From assembly GCA_903877645.1 (NCBI GenBank), contig CAIRES010000011.1, forward strand, positions 39,641-103,640: a stretch of DNA of 64,000 bases, in the 5' to 3' direction. The notes under the pieces were generated by a model, which had not been told where the DNA came from, did not search any database, and worked only from the letters and a program-made list of their open reading frames with translations. The translations under genes were made by a program, and so were the position numbers. Origin of the DNA: an uncultured Bacteroidota bacterium. GTDB taxonomy: Bacteria > Bacteroidota > Bacteroidia > Chitinophagales > Chitinophagaceae. Below, piece by piece: positions 50,875 to 59,101 of this stretch (the first letter of the stretch is position 1; every line of letters begins with the position of its first letter).

Positions 50875-52173
50875 TTATCGTTTGGTCAGGGGCTTCGTAG
50901 CCAGCGTACTACCGGTGGCATCTTTTACCAGCACCATGTACACACCCGCCGGCATACCAGCCATATTGAGGATGGTGGCGCCCTGCGCTGCCGTAGCTGT
51001 TAATAGCTGCCTGCCGGTCACATCATATAATGTGTAGCTGTCGCCCTTCATCATACCATTGATGTTCACGAGATCAGATGCCGGATTAGGATACACAACT
51101 ATGTTGCGGGTATTCCCGATATTATGTGCGCCCAATGTGCCGATAACAATGATGCCCGAGTCTATCAGCGAGCTGTCCAATACCGTATCTATCACACTTG
51201 ATTTGAAGGAATAGCCAAAATCAAGGTCCAGACTATCGCCGGGGCCCGGGCCCAGTTCCAATTTAAAAATAAGGCCAATGCCATAGTTGCCTGTAAGCGT
51301 ATCGCTGTATTGGTAAGCTGCATCGCCGGCCCATATTGATGCCAGTGAGCTTGGCCCTGCCAGTGTAGAATCTTTTATGATAAAGCATTTCGCCCTTGGG
51401 TCCCTGGTGCCCAGCGCCACATACGCATTAGTATCACTGGTGCCGGTGGCAGATACCACTACAAGGCCATCGGCATTAGGCAATTGATGTTCTATCTTAT
51501 TGAGGTTGGCAGGGTTGCCGGATGTTGCCTCATCGGTATGCGGATTGATACTGCGCAAATAGTAGAAAGAGCCGGTAGCAGCGCTGGCCGTATTTCTGAA
51601 GCCCACATGCACCCGCAGGTACAGCGTAGCCACATCTATCGTAGTGGTTTGGGTGATAGCCAGGCTATCTGTGCCACCATTGAACTGGCCTGCCCATGCG
51701 CCCTGCTGTATACCACCACCTGCTGTATAAGCAGTGCTGGCGCCGGTAAGCGGCCCTGTATAGCCCGACGGGCCGAGGTAATAATTGTAAGAGTATGCCG
51801 TAGCATCAGTGGTCGAATCTTCTATCGCCCAGCCCTCGCGCGGGTTGTCGCGCATTACATAGTCGCCGTAATAGGGCGGCGTACCGGTGCTCCAGCCATC
51901 CCTGCCGGCATCTACCACAAAGCCCAGCTCCTGCACCACATAAAAAGTAGTACCGCCACAGTCGCTCCACATCGTATCAGCCGTAGTAGGATGATAACCT
52001 GCAGGCGCAGCAAAGCTGGTGCCGAATGCCCCATTATTATTAATGCCTATCTCCATAAAATTGCCCTGCAAAAACACATTGCAATCCACAAGCTGTGCCT
52101 GTGTATGTGCCGCAGGCAATAGCAATGCGGCAGCAGTAAATATTTTAAGTAAAGCAGTTTTGTTCATAAACAC
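50875..52173 (-). CDS. Secreted T9SS type A protein, surface family copy A
   Basis: 432 residues with signal peptide (MFMNKTALLKIFTAAALLLP..., cleavage near residue 26). The N-part VFLQGNFMEIGINNNGAFGT, then GFVVDAGRDGWS..., TDSLAITQTTTIDVATLYLR, and the T9SS type A CTD (VYPNPASDLVNINGMM... YTLYDVTGRQLL ... GVYMVLV). The body is a beta-rich domain of unknown function shared with the interrupted gene at 54476-55786 and the gene at 55886-57169. Probably on the cell surface, secreted via T9SS. Confidence 0.88.
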   Translation of the reverse strand: MFMNKTALLKIFTAAALLLPAAHTQAQLVDCNVFLQGNFMEIGINNNGAFGTSFAAPAGYHPTTADTMWSDCGGTTFYVVQELGFVVDAGRDGWSTGTPPYYGDYVMRDNPREGWAIEDSTTDATAYSYNYYLGPSGYTGPLTGASTAYTAGGGIQQGAWAGQFNGGTDSLAITQTTTIDVATLYLRVHVGFRNTASAATGSFYYLRSINPHTDEATSGNPANLNKIEHQLPNADGLVVVSATGTSDTNAYVALGTRDPRAKCFIIKDSTLAGPSSLASIWAGDAAYQYSDTLTGNYGIGLIFKLELGPGPGDSLDLDFGYSFKSSVIDTVLDSSLIDSGIIVIGTLGAHNIGNTRNIVVYPNPASDLVNINGMMKGDSYTLYDVTGRQLLTATAAQGATILNMAGMPAGVYMVLVKDATGSTLATKPLTKR

Positions 52174-52387
52174 GTTTTAAAAATGAGCAGTGATACGTAA
52201 AGATAATAATAATAGCTATAAAATCACCAAATAATGAAAAATTGTTTTTGTTTATCCTTTTTACCTGAAAAGCCAAATATGGCATCGCCGTAGGGAACTG
52301 CCCGGCAACCACCAAAGCATGAATAAAAGGTGTACTCCCTGCCTTATGCACTTTTGGGAAACACACTACTACAGATAAAATAGGAGG

Positions 52388-53185
52388 CTACTTCATCACA
52401 CCCGTTATATCATTCACATGCAGCTTTATGGTACATCCCTTGCCGGGCTGGGCATCTATATCCAGTATGCCGTTGAGCAGGTGTGTGCGCTGCATCATGT
52501 TAAAGAAACCTATGCCATCCGTTCTATGTACCTCGCTTTTGTCAAACCCATCGCCATTATCGGTTATCTCCATGGTCAGTACATCGGCATCGTACAGCAG
52601 GGTTATCACTAAAGTCTGCGCCCGCGCATGTTTCAGCACATTGTGTATGGCTTCCTGCGCTATACGGTATATCAGCAGCTCTTTCTCGGGCAGCAGCGCG
52701 TATTGCGCTCCGCCTATCTTCAGCTCACAATGCTGCCCCAGGGTGGCCTCTATAAATTCAAGTTCCTCCCGCAGCGTATCGGCCAGGCCTTTGCGGGCTA
52801 TGTACTCGCTGTTCATGGTGTGGCTCAGGCTGCGCACATCCCACATCAGTCGATGCAGTATAGTGGCCGATGAGGCGACCAGGGCTGCGCGCGCAGTGTC
52901 TGTGCGCGCGGCAGAGATGGCGTCCAGGTTGGTTTTTAAATGGCCCAGGAAGGGAGAAATATTGGCTTGCAGGTCTTTGGAAATATCTCTCATGATCACC
53001 TCATGCTCTTCTATGCGTATCCCCAGTATCTTGCTTTGGTGCTCATAGATCATTTTGCTCTTCTCTATTTCATACCGGTTCTGCTTGGCCTTGTGTATGA
53101 GCAGGTAGGCCACAATAAAAAGGATAAGCAGCACCAGCAATATGGTGCCGGCAATAAACACCGGTATCACGTTTATATCAGTCAT
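52388..53185 (-). CDS. Histidine kinase-like protein that has lost its phosphoacceptor histidine
   Basis: 265 residues. One transmembrane segment (about 8-30, IAGTILLVLLILFIVAYLLI), a coiled-coil-like stretch, and a LytS/DesK-like HisKA_3 dimerisation domain. In the place of the conserved LHD of that box it reads ISKDLQANISPFL: Gln73 (codon CAA) for His, Ala74 for Asp. The ATPase domain is intact: N-box RIAQEAIHNVLKHA, G1 TDNGDGFD, then GIGFFNMMQR and GKGCTIKL. It therefore should bind ATP but cannot autophosphorylate in the usual way. It overlaps the membrane protein gene upstream by 8 bases; no response regulator is adjacent. Confidence 0.85.
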   Translation of the reverse strand: MTDINVIPVFIAGTILLVLLILFIVAYLLIHKAKQNRYEIEKSKMIYEHQSKILGIRIEEHEVIMRDISKDLQANISPFLGHLKTNLDAISAARTDTARAALVASSATILHRLMWDVRSLSHTMNSEYIARKGLADTLREELEFIEATLGQHCELKIGGAQYALLPEKELLIYRIAQEAIHNVLKHARAQTLVITLLYDADVLTMEITDNGDGFDKSEVHRTDGIGFFNMMQRTHLLNGILDIDAQPGKGCTIKLHVNDITGVMK

Positions 53186-53816
53186 TGCTTCCCTGCATTT
53201 TTGGGTAAAAGATGTATACGCACGCCATGGCGGTGTATGATACCATAGAGGCTATGACTCTAGCTGCATTATCCATATCCACATAACTGGGATACTTCAC
53301 ATTGATGTATTCATACAGCCCCCACTGAATAAATGTAAGCGACCAGAAAAAACTTATGATAGCCGCAAACCAGAAGTGATGGTACTTATATAGCCGCAAC
53401 TGGCCATACAGCAAAAACATACGCGCAAAAAAGAACAGCGACATCCCGATAAAGCTGATGGCCTCGAAAATAAGAAAATAAGTATTCAAGCGAAAAAGCC
53501 CCTGAACATATACAATATTGCAGACGCCAAGCACTAAGCCTATGCCTGCCAGGTGATACCCAATGTTCTTTGGCCTGAACACATCAATGATGTTATTGAA
53601 GTACACACACATAAACACAAACTCTACCAGGCCGTATATGGCATATACCGGCATATTGTTGTGATATACACGCCCGGCTATCCTGGCCACAAGCTCACAA
53701 AGTACAGACACCCATATATACACTGTAAAAATGCGCGCCGCGTGATCTAATATCTTATATCTATAAACAGACACCCCCGCGGCAAACAACAAGATCACTT
53801 CGTAAAAATAAAGCAT
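53178..53816 (-). CDS. Six-helix membrane protein of unknown function
   Basis: 212 residues with about six hydrophobic segments (for example EVILLFAAGVSVYRY, FTVYIWVSVLCELVAR, YAIYGLVEFVFMCVYF, GIGLVLGVCNIVYV, FEAISFIGMSLFFFAR, FAAIISFFWSLTF). Family not recognised. The 8-base overlap with the kinase-like gene and 1-base spacing after the lipoprotein gene indicate a three-gene operon, in which this could be a sensor or partner for the kinase-like protein. Confidence 0.75.
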   Translation of the reverse strand: MLYFYEVILLFAAGVSVYRYKILDHAARIFTVYIWVSVLCELVARIAGRVYHNNMPVYAIYGLVEFVFMCVYFNNIIDVFRPKNIGYHLAGIGLVLGVCNIVYVQGLFRLNTYFLIFEAISFIGMSLFFFARMFLLYGQLRLYKYHHFWFAAIISFFWSLTFIQWGLYEYINVKYPSYVDMDNAARVIASMVSYTAMACVYIFYPKMQGSND

Positions 53817-53817
53817 G

Positions 53818-54348
53818 CTATTTTTTTTGCGGCGGTTGGGGTTGCTGAATCAGCACGTTACTGGCTGCGCTACCGCCCCTCGCACAATTGGACGGGCATG
53901 GCTCGGCATGATCCATTACCATATTCACGGCCGACTGTGGCGCATGGTAATAAACGTAATTGTTCATGGAATCATAACAGGCTATGATGACGGTGAGTGC
54001 GCCGGTCTGGTAACCGCAATACTGGTTGCCGCCACCCGCATTGATATATTCGAGGGTATGGCCAAACATGAGCTTTATTTTCTTCACATTGGTGTTAGCA
54101 AGGTAAGCCCTCATCGTATCAGCATCAACGGTAAGGCAATCGAGGTCAGTGTCATTCTGCTGGTAGTTGATACTGGTGAGATAGCTCAGTATCATCTTAT
54201 TGGCAGAATCTGCCGGTATAAATGCCGAATTGCCATAAGGCACTTTGGGCGGCGGCGCTTTGAATGGTGGTTTGGGACAGTGGTTATCGCAATGGCAGGC
54301 CGTCAGCAGCATCGCTGCTGCGGCAATGAGAAAATACATTTTTTTCAT
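53818..54348 (-). CDS. Lipoprotein of the degenerate-kinase operon
   Basis: 176 residues with a lipobox (MKKMYFLIAAAAMLLTAC, Cys18), a Cys/His-rich start to the mature part (CHCDNHCPKPP), a proline-rich linker and a ~120-residue domain (MILSYLTSINYQQND, LDCLTVDADTMRAYL, IKLMFGHTLEYINAGGG, LTVIIACYDSMN) and a Gln/Pro tail. Family unknown. First gene of the operon with the membrane protein and the kinase-like protein. Confidence 0.78.
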   Translation of the reverse strand: MKKMYFLIAAAAMLLTACHCDNHCPKPPFKAPPPKVPYGNSAFIPADSANKMILSYLTSINYQQNDTDLDCLTVDADTMRAYLANTNVKKIKLMFGHTLEYINAGGGNQYCGYQTGALTVIIACYDSMNNYVYYHAPQSAVNMVMDHAEPCPSNCARGGSAASNVLIQQPQPPQKK

Positions 54349-54425
54349 GGCAGTATATTGTGTGAGTTATTGAGGCGGCAAGTTAGCAAAAAGGTTCCTA
54401 TAAATTGAAACAGATGTACAACAAA

Positions 54426-54453
54426 ATGAGCCGCAGAATGATCTGCGGCTCAT
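54426..54453 (-). terminator. Hairpin terminator after the interrupted T9SS gene
   Basis: ATGAGCCGCAGA (54426-54437) and TCTGCGGCTCAT (54442-54453) around a 4-base loop, 23 bases after the stop on the minus strand, followed by a U-run in that direction. Confidence 0.82.
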
Positions 54454-54475
54454 AAAAAATCTATTGCAAAGATCA

Positions 54476-55786
54476 TTACATTTTCCTTACAGATACCCTT
54501 GCCTTTACATTGCCATTGGCATCAGCAACTACCATGAGGTAAGCGCCCGATGGTACATTGTTGTAATTGAAAGAACTAATGCGCTGGCCACCTGCAGTCC
54601 AGTTCTGGCCCATATTACGGCCCACCATATCGTAGAGGGTTACATGATCGCCCGCTGTGAGGCCGGTTACATTGATGATGTCTTTTGATGGGTTGGGGTA
54701 CACCTTTACATCAGCAACTGTGTTGATGTTTTTGATGTTCAGGCTGGGTACTGTGCCGGTGCCGGTAGCAGCGCCGCCATGAGCCACAGCAGAGTCCACC
54801 GCATCGGCGCTGAAAGCGTAGAAGTAAGTGAAAGTAGCAGTGTTGGCAGGATGCCGGGCCACCACCGATGTGGTACGCGCTACGCTATCACCGGCGCTAT
54901 CTACAGTAGCGAGATGCGCAATATGGATTACTATACCTATCCCAATATCGCCGGGATGATCGGTGCCTACATCATAATAAGAACTACCAGCCGCAGACCC
55001 ATATTCATCATAGAAATCGGCAAGGTTCGTACCAGGGAATATTGGCCACAAAGTATAAACGAATGCTCTTGACGCTGTATCAGTAGTGCCAAGTGTGAGC
55101 GGAGGATGCGTAGAACTTTGGCCGGTAGCAGTAACTGCTGATATACCTAATGTATCCGGGTTCTGGTTATTGACTACATTATCCGTATTAAAACTACCAC
55201 CGGTCCATGTTTCATCATTATCCGGATCAAGCGAACGGACATAATAAATATCATTTAACGGTGCTGTACCCGTGTTTGTGAGCGTCACCTGTACAGTGAA
55301 ATACAGACTGTTTGTATCCAGTGTAGTTGTCTGGGTAATCACAACGCTATCAAAAGAACCTTGCCACGTCCCAGACACGGTAGAACCTACAGCATTGTAA
55401 GAAATGTTCCTTCATAAGGTTGAGCCTGAAGTCGAATTACCTTCGCAATATTCCCTGGTACTTAATTGCAAATTCCAACCCTCATATGGGGAACCAGGCA
55501 AAAAGTAATCGCCCATGTAATGTGAACCGGAACTTGTACTCCATCCGGTCATTAACGGATCAGCGACGAAGCCGATCTCATTAGGATATACGCAAACGTC
55601 ACAATGAGGATGGTAGCCAACAGGGGCTGCAGTATCTGATCCATAATAACCAGCATTACCTATACCAATTTCTACATACTTTCCTTTCAGGAAAACATTA
55701 GTCCCTACCAATTGTGCATTAGAAGCAAAAGAGGCAAAAAGGCCGGCAAAAATTAATGCTACTTTAAATAGTCTTTGAAGTTTCAT
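54476..55786 (-). pseudogene. T9SS type A surface protein, copy B, interrupted by an in-frame TGA
   Basis: The frame from the ATG at 55786 (MKLQRLFKVALIFAGLFASF, signal peptide) runs to a TGA at 55412-55414 and then continues in the same frame, without frameshift, to the normal stop at 54476. Downstream the T9SS type A domain is intact (VYPNPSKDIINVTGL, ending RVSVRKM). Against the intact copy at 55886 the distance across the stop is the same to the residue, so only one codon is wrong: the TGA stands opposite a Gly (GGN). Either a recent inactivating mutation, a sequencing error, or read-through. Confidence 0.8.
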
Positions 55787-55833
55787 AAGAATCATTTTAT
55801 TAATTGACAATTCTCTTTCTCTAAATTAAAAGA

Positions 55834-55863
55834 GGAGTTGCAGGTAGCTTCACATGCAACTCC
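55834..55863 (-). terminator. Hairpin terminator of T9SS copy C
   Basis: GGAGTTGCA (55834-55842) and TGCAACTCC (55855-55863), 12-base loop, 22 bases downstream of the copy C stop on the minus strand. Confidence 0.75.
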
Positions 55864-55885
55864 TTTAAATGATAGTTGCAGTATA

Positions 55886-57169
55886 TTACATCTTCCTCAC
55901 AGATACCCTGGCTTTTACATTGCGATTGGCATCTGATACGATGAGCAGGTATGCGCCTGATGGCACATTGCTGTAGCTGAAGGTATTTATTTTCTGGCTG
56001 CCAACATTCCAGTTTTGCTGCATGTTCCGGCCTACCATGTCGTAGAGCGATATATGGTCACCGACGGTAAGACCTGATACGTTGATGATGTCTTTTGATG
56101 GGTTGGGGTAGACCTTTACATCAGCAACTGTGTTGATGTTTTTGATGTTCAGGCTGGGCACTGTGCCGGGGGTATTTGCGGCAGCTATTGCCGAGTCGAC
56201 CGCATCTGCGCTGAATGCAGTAAAATAATGGAAAGTAGCGCTATTGGCCGGATGGCGGGCCACTGTTGATGTGGTGCGCATTACACTGTCGGCAGCGCTG
56301 TCTACGGTAGCCAGGTGCGGGATGTACATGGTAAGGCCGATGGCAATATCAGACACATGCGGGATAGCTTCGCCATAATAAGTAGAGCCCCCAGAATAGG
56401 TCTCATTATAAACCGTAGCAAGATCTACTGTAGAATCCATAGGCCAACTGCTGTAGATGATAGCCCTTGATGCAGAATCAGTAGTACCCATAGCCATATA
56501 CTGTACACGTGAGCCTGTGCTTGAAGCAGACACAACAGATGTAAGAACGGAATCAGGGTTCTGGTGTTCTATCAGGTTGCTGGTCACAAAAGAACCACCC
56601 AGCCATGTTTCGTCATTGTCCGGGTCCACGCTCCTGAAATAATAGAGATCATTCTGCGGCGTAGTAGCAAGGTTGGTCACTGTGACGTTTGTTGTAAAAT
56701 AAAGGCTGTTGGTATCAAGCGAGGTGGTTTGTGTGATCGCCACGCTATCGAAAGTGCCCTGCCAAATACCAATAACGCTGGAGCCGCTTGTAGTGTACGA
56801 AGTGTTGGCACCTACAGCACCTGAAGGAAATCCATTGATTCCACGAACACGATGGCCATTTACCTGCAACTCCCACCCTTCAAAAGGTGAGCCGGGCAGA
56901 AAGTAATCGCCGTTGTAAGTAGTCCAACTGGTCATAGCAGGATCAGCAACAAAGCCAATGCCGTTGGTAACACTGCATCCTGCGCAATGCGGGTTGTAGC
57001 CGGCAGGAGCTGAGCTATCGGAGCCATAGTAGCCTAATGCGCCGATACCGACCTCTACATATTTACCTTTCAGGAAAATATCGGAGCCCACCATCTGGGC
57101 ATTTGCCCGGGCGGCCGTAAAGAACACACCACTGAGCAAAGAGAGTTTAAGTAAAGTTTTACAATTCAT
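55886..57169 (-). CDS. Secreted T9SS type A protein, surface family copy C (intact)
   Basis: 427 residues with signal peptide (MNCKTLLKLSLLSGVFFTAA, cleavage near residue 24). Same layout as copies A and B: IFLKGKYVEVGIGALGYYGS, GFVADPAMTSWTT, FLPGSPFEGWELQVNG, DSVAITQTTSLDTNSLYF, then the sorting domain VKVYPNPSKDIINVSGLTV and a final RVSVRKM. Its CTD is nearly identical to copy B's, which suggests recent duplication or gene conversion of the two. Function unknown beyond surface attachment. Confidence 0.9.
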   Translation of the reverse strand: MNCKTLLKLSLLSGVFFTAARANAQMVGSDIFLKGKYVEVGIGALGYYGSDSSAPAGYNPHCAGCSVTNGIGFVADPAMTSWTTYNGDYFLPGSPFEGWELQVNGHRVRGINGFPSGAVGANTSYTTSGSSVIGIWQGTFDSVAITQTTSLDTNSLYFTTNVTVTNLATTPQNDLYYFRSVDPDNDETWLGGSFVTSNLIEHQNPDSVLTSVVSASSTGSRVQYMAMGTTDSASRAIIYSSWPMDSTVDLATVYNETYSGGSTYYGEAIPHVSDIAIGLTMYIPHLATVDSAADSVMRTTSTVARHPANSATFHYFTAFSADAVDSAIAAANTPGTVPSLNIKNINTVADVKVYPNPSKDIINVSGLTVGDHISLYDMVGRNMQQNWNVGSQKINTFSYSNVPSGAYLLIVSDANRNVKARVSVRKM

Positions 57170-57320
57170 AAGTTTTGGTTTTTTACTAAATTACTACCCA
57201 ATCCTTATAAAAAAACTAATTCCAAAACTATTTTTATAAAATAATTAATAATATTAATTGGTGGTTAAATAAAATACCCAAAAAGAGAGAACAGATCGGC
57301 TCAAAGAAGCAATTCACCCG

Positions 57321-57779
57321 TTATTTCCTCTTGATAATAAGATCGTGCGTGATGACGTGGTTGCTTTCATGCCCGGCCCGGTCGGTGACGTAGAATTCAT
57401 AATGGAAAGTATCGCGCGTTGGGTGGAGCGTATCTGTGCGGGGTGTGGGCTGTGGTATGGGATAAAACAGGACACTACCCTGCAGGCCTTTCTTAGGATC
57501 TTCGATGCTGGGGTCGATAGCAGGAAAATCGGCACGCAAAAAGCCGCCGCCGGGGTAGCGGCTATCGAGGTAAAATATGCCGGATGCAGGGGCATTGCCT
57601 ATATCACCGTCGCCATCGGTGAGGTTGAAGTCGAGCAGCACGGTATCGAGGTTCACCCGCATAGAATCCATAGGAAGGAAGGCATTAAGCGATATCTGTG
57701 GTATCTTTGACACCGAGTTTTTGGCGCATCCGCAAAACAATAAGCTCATCAGCAGGAAAGCTGCTATATACCGCATCAT
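57321..57779 (-). CDS. Lipoprotein of unknown function
   Basis: About 153 residues. The frame extends further, but the likely start is ATG 57779 or 57776 (MMRYIAAFLLMSLLFCGC), a lipobox with cysteine at residue 16 or 18. The body (LNAFLPMDSMRVNLDTVLLDF, NLTDGDGDIGN, RYPGGGFLRADFP, HYEFYVTDRAGHESNH) looks like a single beta-domain with a calcium-like DGDGD loop. An exact -7 box (57785-57792) sits 5-8 bases before the start, within the 19 bases that separate it from the divergent acyl-protein synthetase start. Confidence 0.8.
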   Translation of the reverse strand: MMRYIAAFLLMSLLFCGCAKNSVSKIPQISLNAFLPMDSMRVNLDTVLLDFNLTDGDGDIGNAPASGIFYLDSRYPGGGFLRADFPAIDPSIEDPKKGLQGSVLFYPIPQPTPRTDTLHPTRDTFHYEFYVTDRAGHESNHVITHDLIIKRK

Positions 57780-57784
57780 ATAAT

Positions 57785-57792
57785 CAAAGTTA
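57785..57792 (-). promoter_or_regulatory. Bacteroidota -7 box (TAACTTTG) for the lipoprotein
   Basis: Exact match on the minus strand with 5 bases before ATG 57779 (8 before ATG 57776), wedged between two divergent start codons. Confidence 0.5.
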
Positions 57793-57798
57793 ATAAAA

Positions 57799-58794
57799 GT
57801 GTTGTACAATCCATCGTTAATAAATACTGAAAACCTGCTAAAGGCAGATACAACCAATTTTGAAGCGCTGGCTTTGGAGGTGTTCAGGTACCAACATGCC
57901 CGCAACACGCTGTATCAGGATTATTGTACCGCATTACACATCAACGCAGCAACGGTGCCTAATATTGCAGGCATACCGTTTCTGCCTATATCTTTTTTCA
58001 AAACGCACAGGATTGAGTGCGCTCCTGCCGGAGAGCCAGCGCTGATATTTGAGAGTAGTGGCACCACCGGTGAAACGCCCTCGCGCCACTATGTGCAGGA
58101 TGCGGGCATTTATGAGGCATCACTATTGCATGGCTTCGAGCAGTTTTATGGCAATGTACAGGACTATACCATACTGGCGTTGCTACCCTCTTACCTGGAG
58201 CGCAAGAATGCCTCGCTGGTGCATATGGCCAAAACGCTGATGGCTCGCAGCGGCAGGCCCGATAATGGCTTTTACATTAATGAGTGGGAGCAACTGCAAG
58301 CAACTCTCTCCCGGCTGGAGCTACAGGGGCAAAAGACATTGCTGCTGGGGGTGACGTTCGCACTGCTTGACTTTGCAGATGCCTTCCCGATGCCATTGCA
58401 GCACACTATAGTGATGGAAACAGGCGGTATGAAGGGCCGTAGGGAAGAGCTAACCCGCGGAGAAGTACACGATATTCTTAAAAAGCAATTCGGGCTGGCA
58501 GTGGTGCATTCGGAATACGGAATGACGGAGTTGCTGTCGCAAGCCTATGCAGTGCAGAATGGTGTCTTCAAATGCACTAACACCATGCGTGTACTGGTAC
58601 GCGATATCAATGATCCGCTGGACGTGCAAACAAGTGGCACCGGCTGCATCAATGTCATAGACCTGGCCAATGTGCATTCGTGCTCATTCATTGCCACGGA
58701 GGATATTGCTACGTTAGCCCCGGATGGCACTTTTGAGGTGCTGGGGCGTATGGACCACAGCGCACTGAGGGGGTGCAGCCTGATGGTGGTGTAA
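57799..58794 (+). CDS. LuxE-like acyl-protein synthetase / acyltransferase
   Basis: 331 residues. N-terminal ALALEVFRYQHARN, IPFLPISFFKTHRI, and the adenylate-type P-loop FESSGTTGETPSRHY, then GVTFALLDFAD, ETGGMKGRREELTR, HSEYGMTELLSQAY and LGRMDHSALRGCS: the LuxE family of ANL-like enzymes. LuxE itself activates and transfers fatty acids; Bacteroidota homologues have unknown targets. The start is GTG at 57799 or TTG at 57802; no ATG is near. The lipoprotein is divergent 19 bases away. Confidence 0.85.
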   Translation: MLYNPSLINTENLLKADTTNFEALALEVFRYQHARNTLYQDYCTALHINAATVPNIAGIPFLPISFFKTHRIECAPAGEPALIFESSGTTGETPSRHYVQDAGIYEASLLHGFEQFYGNVQDYTILALLPSYLERKNASLVHMAKTLMARSGRPDNGFYINEWEQLQATLSRLELQGQKTLLLGVTFALLDFADAFPMPLQHTIVMETGGMKGRREELTRGEVHDILKKQFGLAVVHSEYGMTELLSQAYAVQNGVFKCTNTMRVLVRDINDPLDVQTSGTGCINVIDLANVHSCSFIATEDIATLAPDGTFEVLGRMDHSALRGCSLMVV

Positions 58795-58805
58795 AGAATT
58801 CCTCT

Positions 58806-58988
58806 TTACTTCTTCATATTCTTATCCAGCTCTTTGTCGAACCAGTCCTTCTTGTTTTGCTCGGCGGCTTCCAGTTCTTTGAGCATCCTGGCCTTGGCCA
58901 CTTTCAGGTCTTCTTCAGGCAGTTCTTTCTGCTCCTTCGGGAGCCTGAATTCGGGCAGCTTTTTTACTATTCGTTTTCTTGCAGACAT
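58806..58988 (-). CDS. Small charged protein
   Basis: 60 residues, very basic and acidic, helical: MSARKRIVKKLPEFRLPKEQ then EDLKVAKARMLKELEAAE. A coiled-coil or nucleic-acid-binding role is possible but not shown. Family unknown; it converges on the LuxE-like gene with 11 bases between stops. Confidence 0.5.
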   Translation of the reverse strand: MSARKRIVKKLPEFRLPKEQKELPEEDLKVAKARMLKELEAAEQNKKDWFDKELDKNMKK

Positions 58989-59101
58989 ACTGTTTATTTA
59001 GGTTAAAGACCGGGACATCAAAATTAACGAAAATAACCGTGCCGTCAATCTCACAGATCGTTTGTATTTTTAGCGTGTGATGGATTTTCAACCCGCAATA
59101 G

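Noticed and set aside
52428..53048. 206-residue plus-strand ORF over the kinase-like gene
   Set aside because: The opposite strand shows N, G1 and G2 ATP-binding motifs; the plus-strand frame is a shadow.
55412..55414. Alternative genetic code or selenocysteine at the TGA
   Set aside because: Other genes in the window use TGA as stop (for example the ATE-like gene), and no SECIS-like structure or Cys homologue is apparent.
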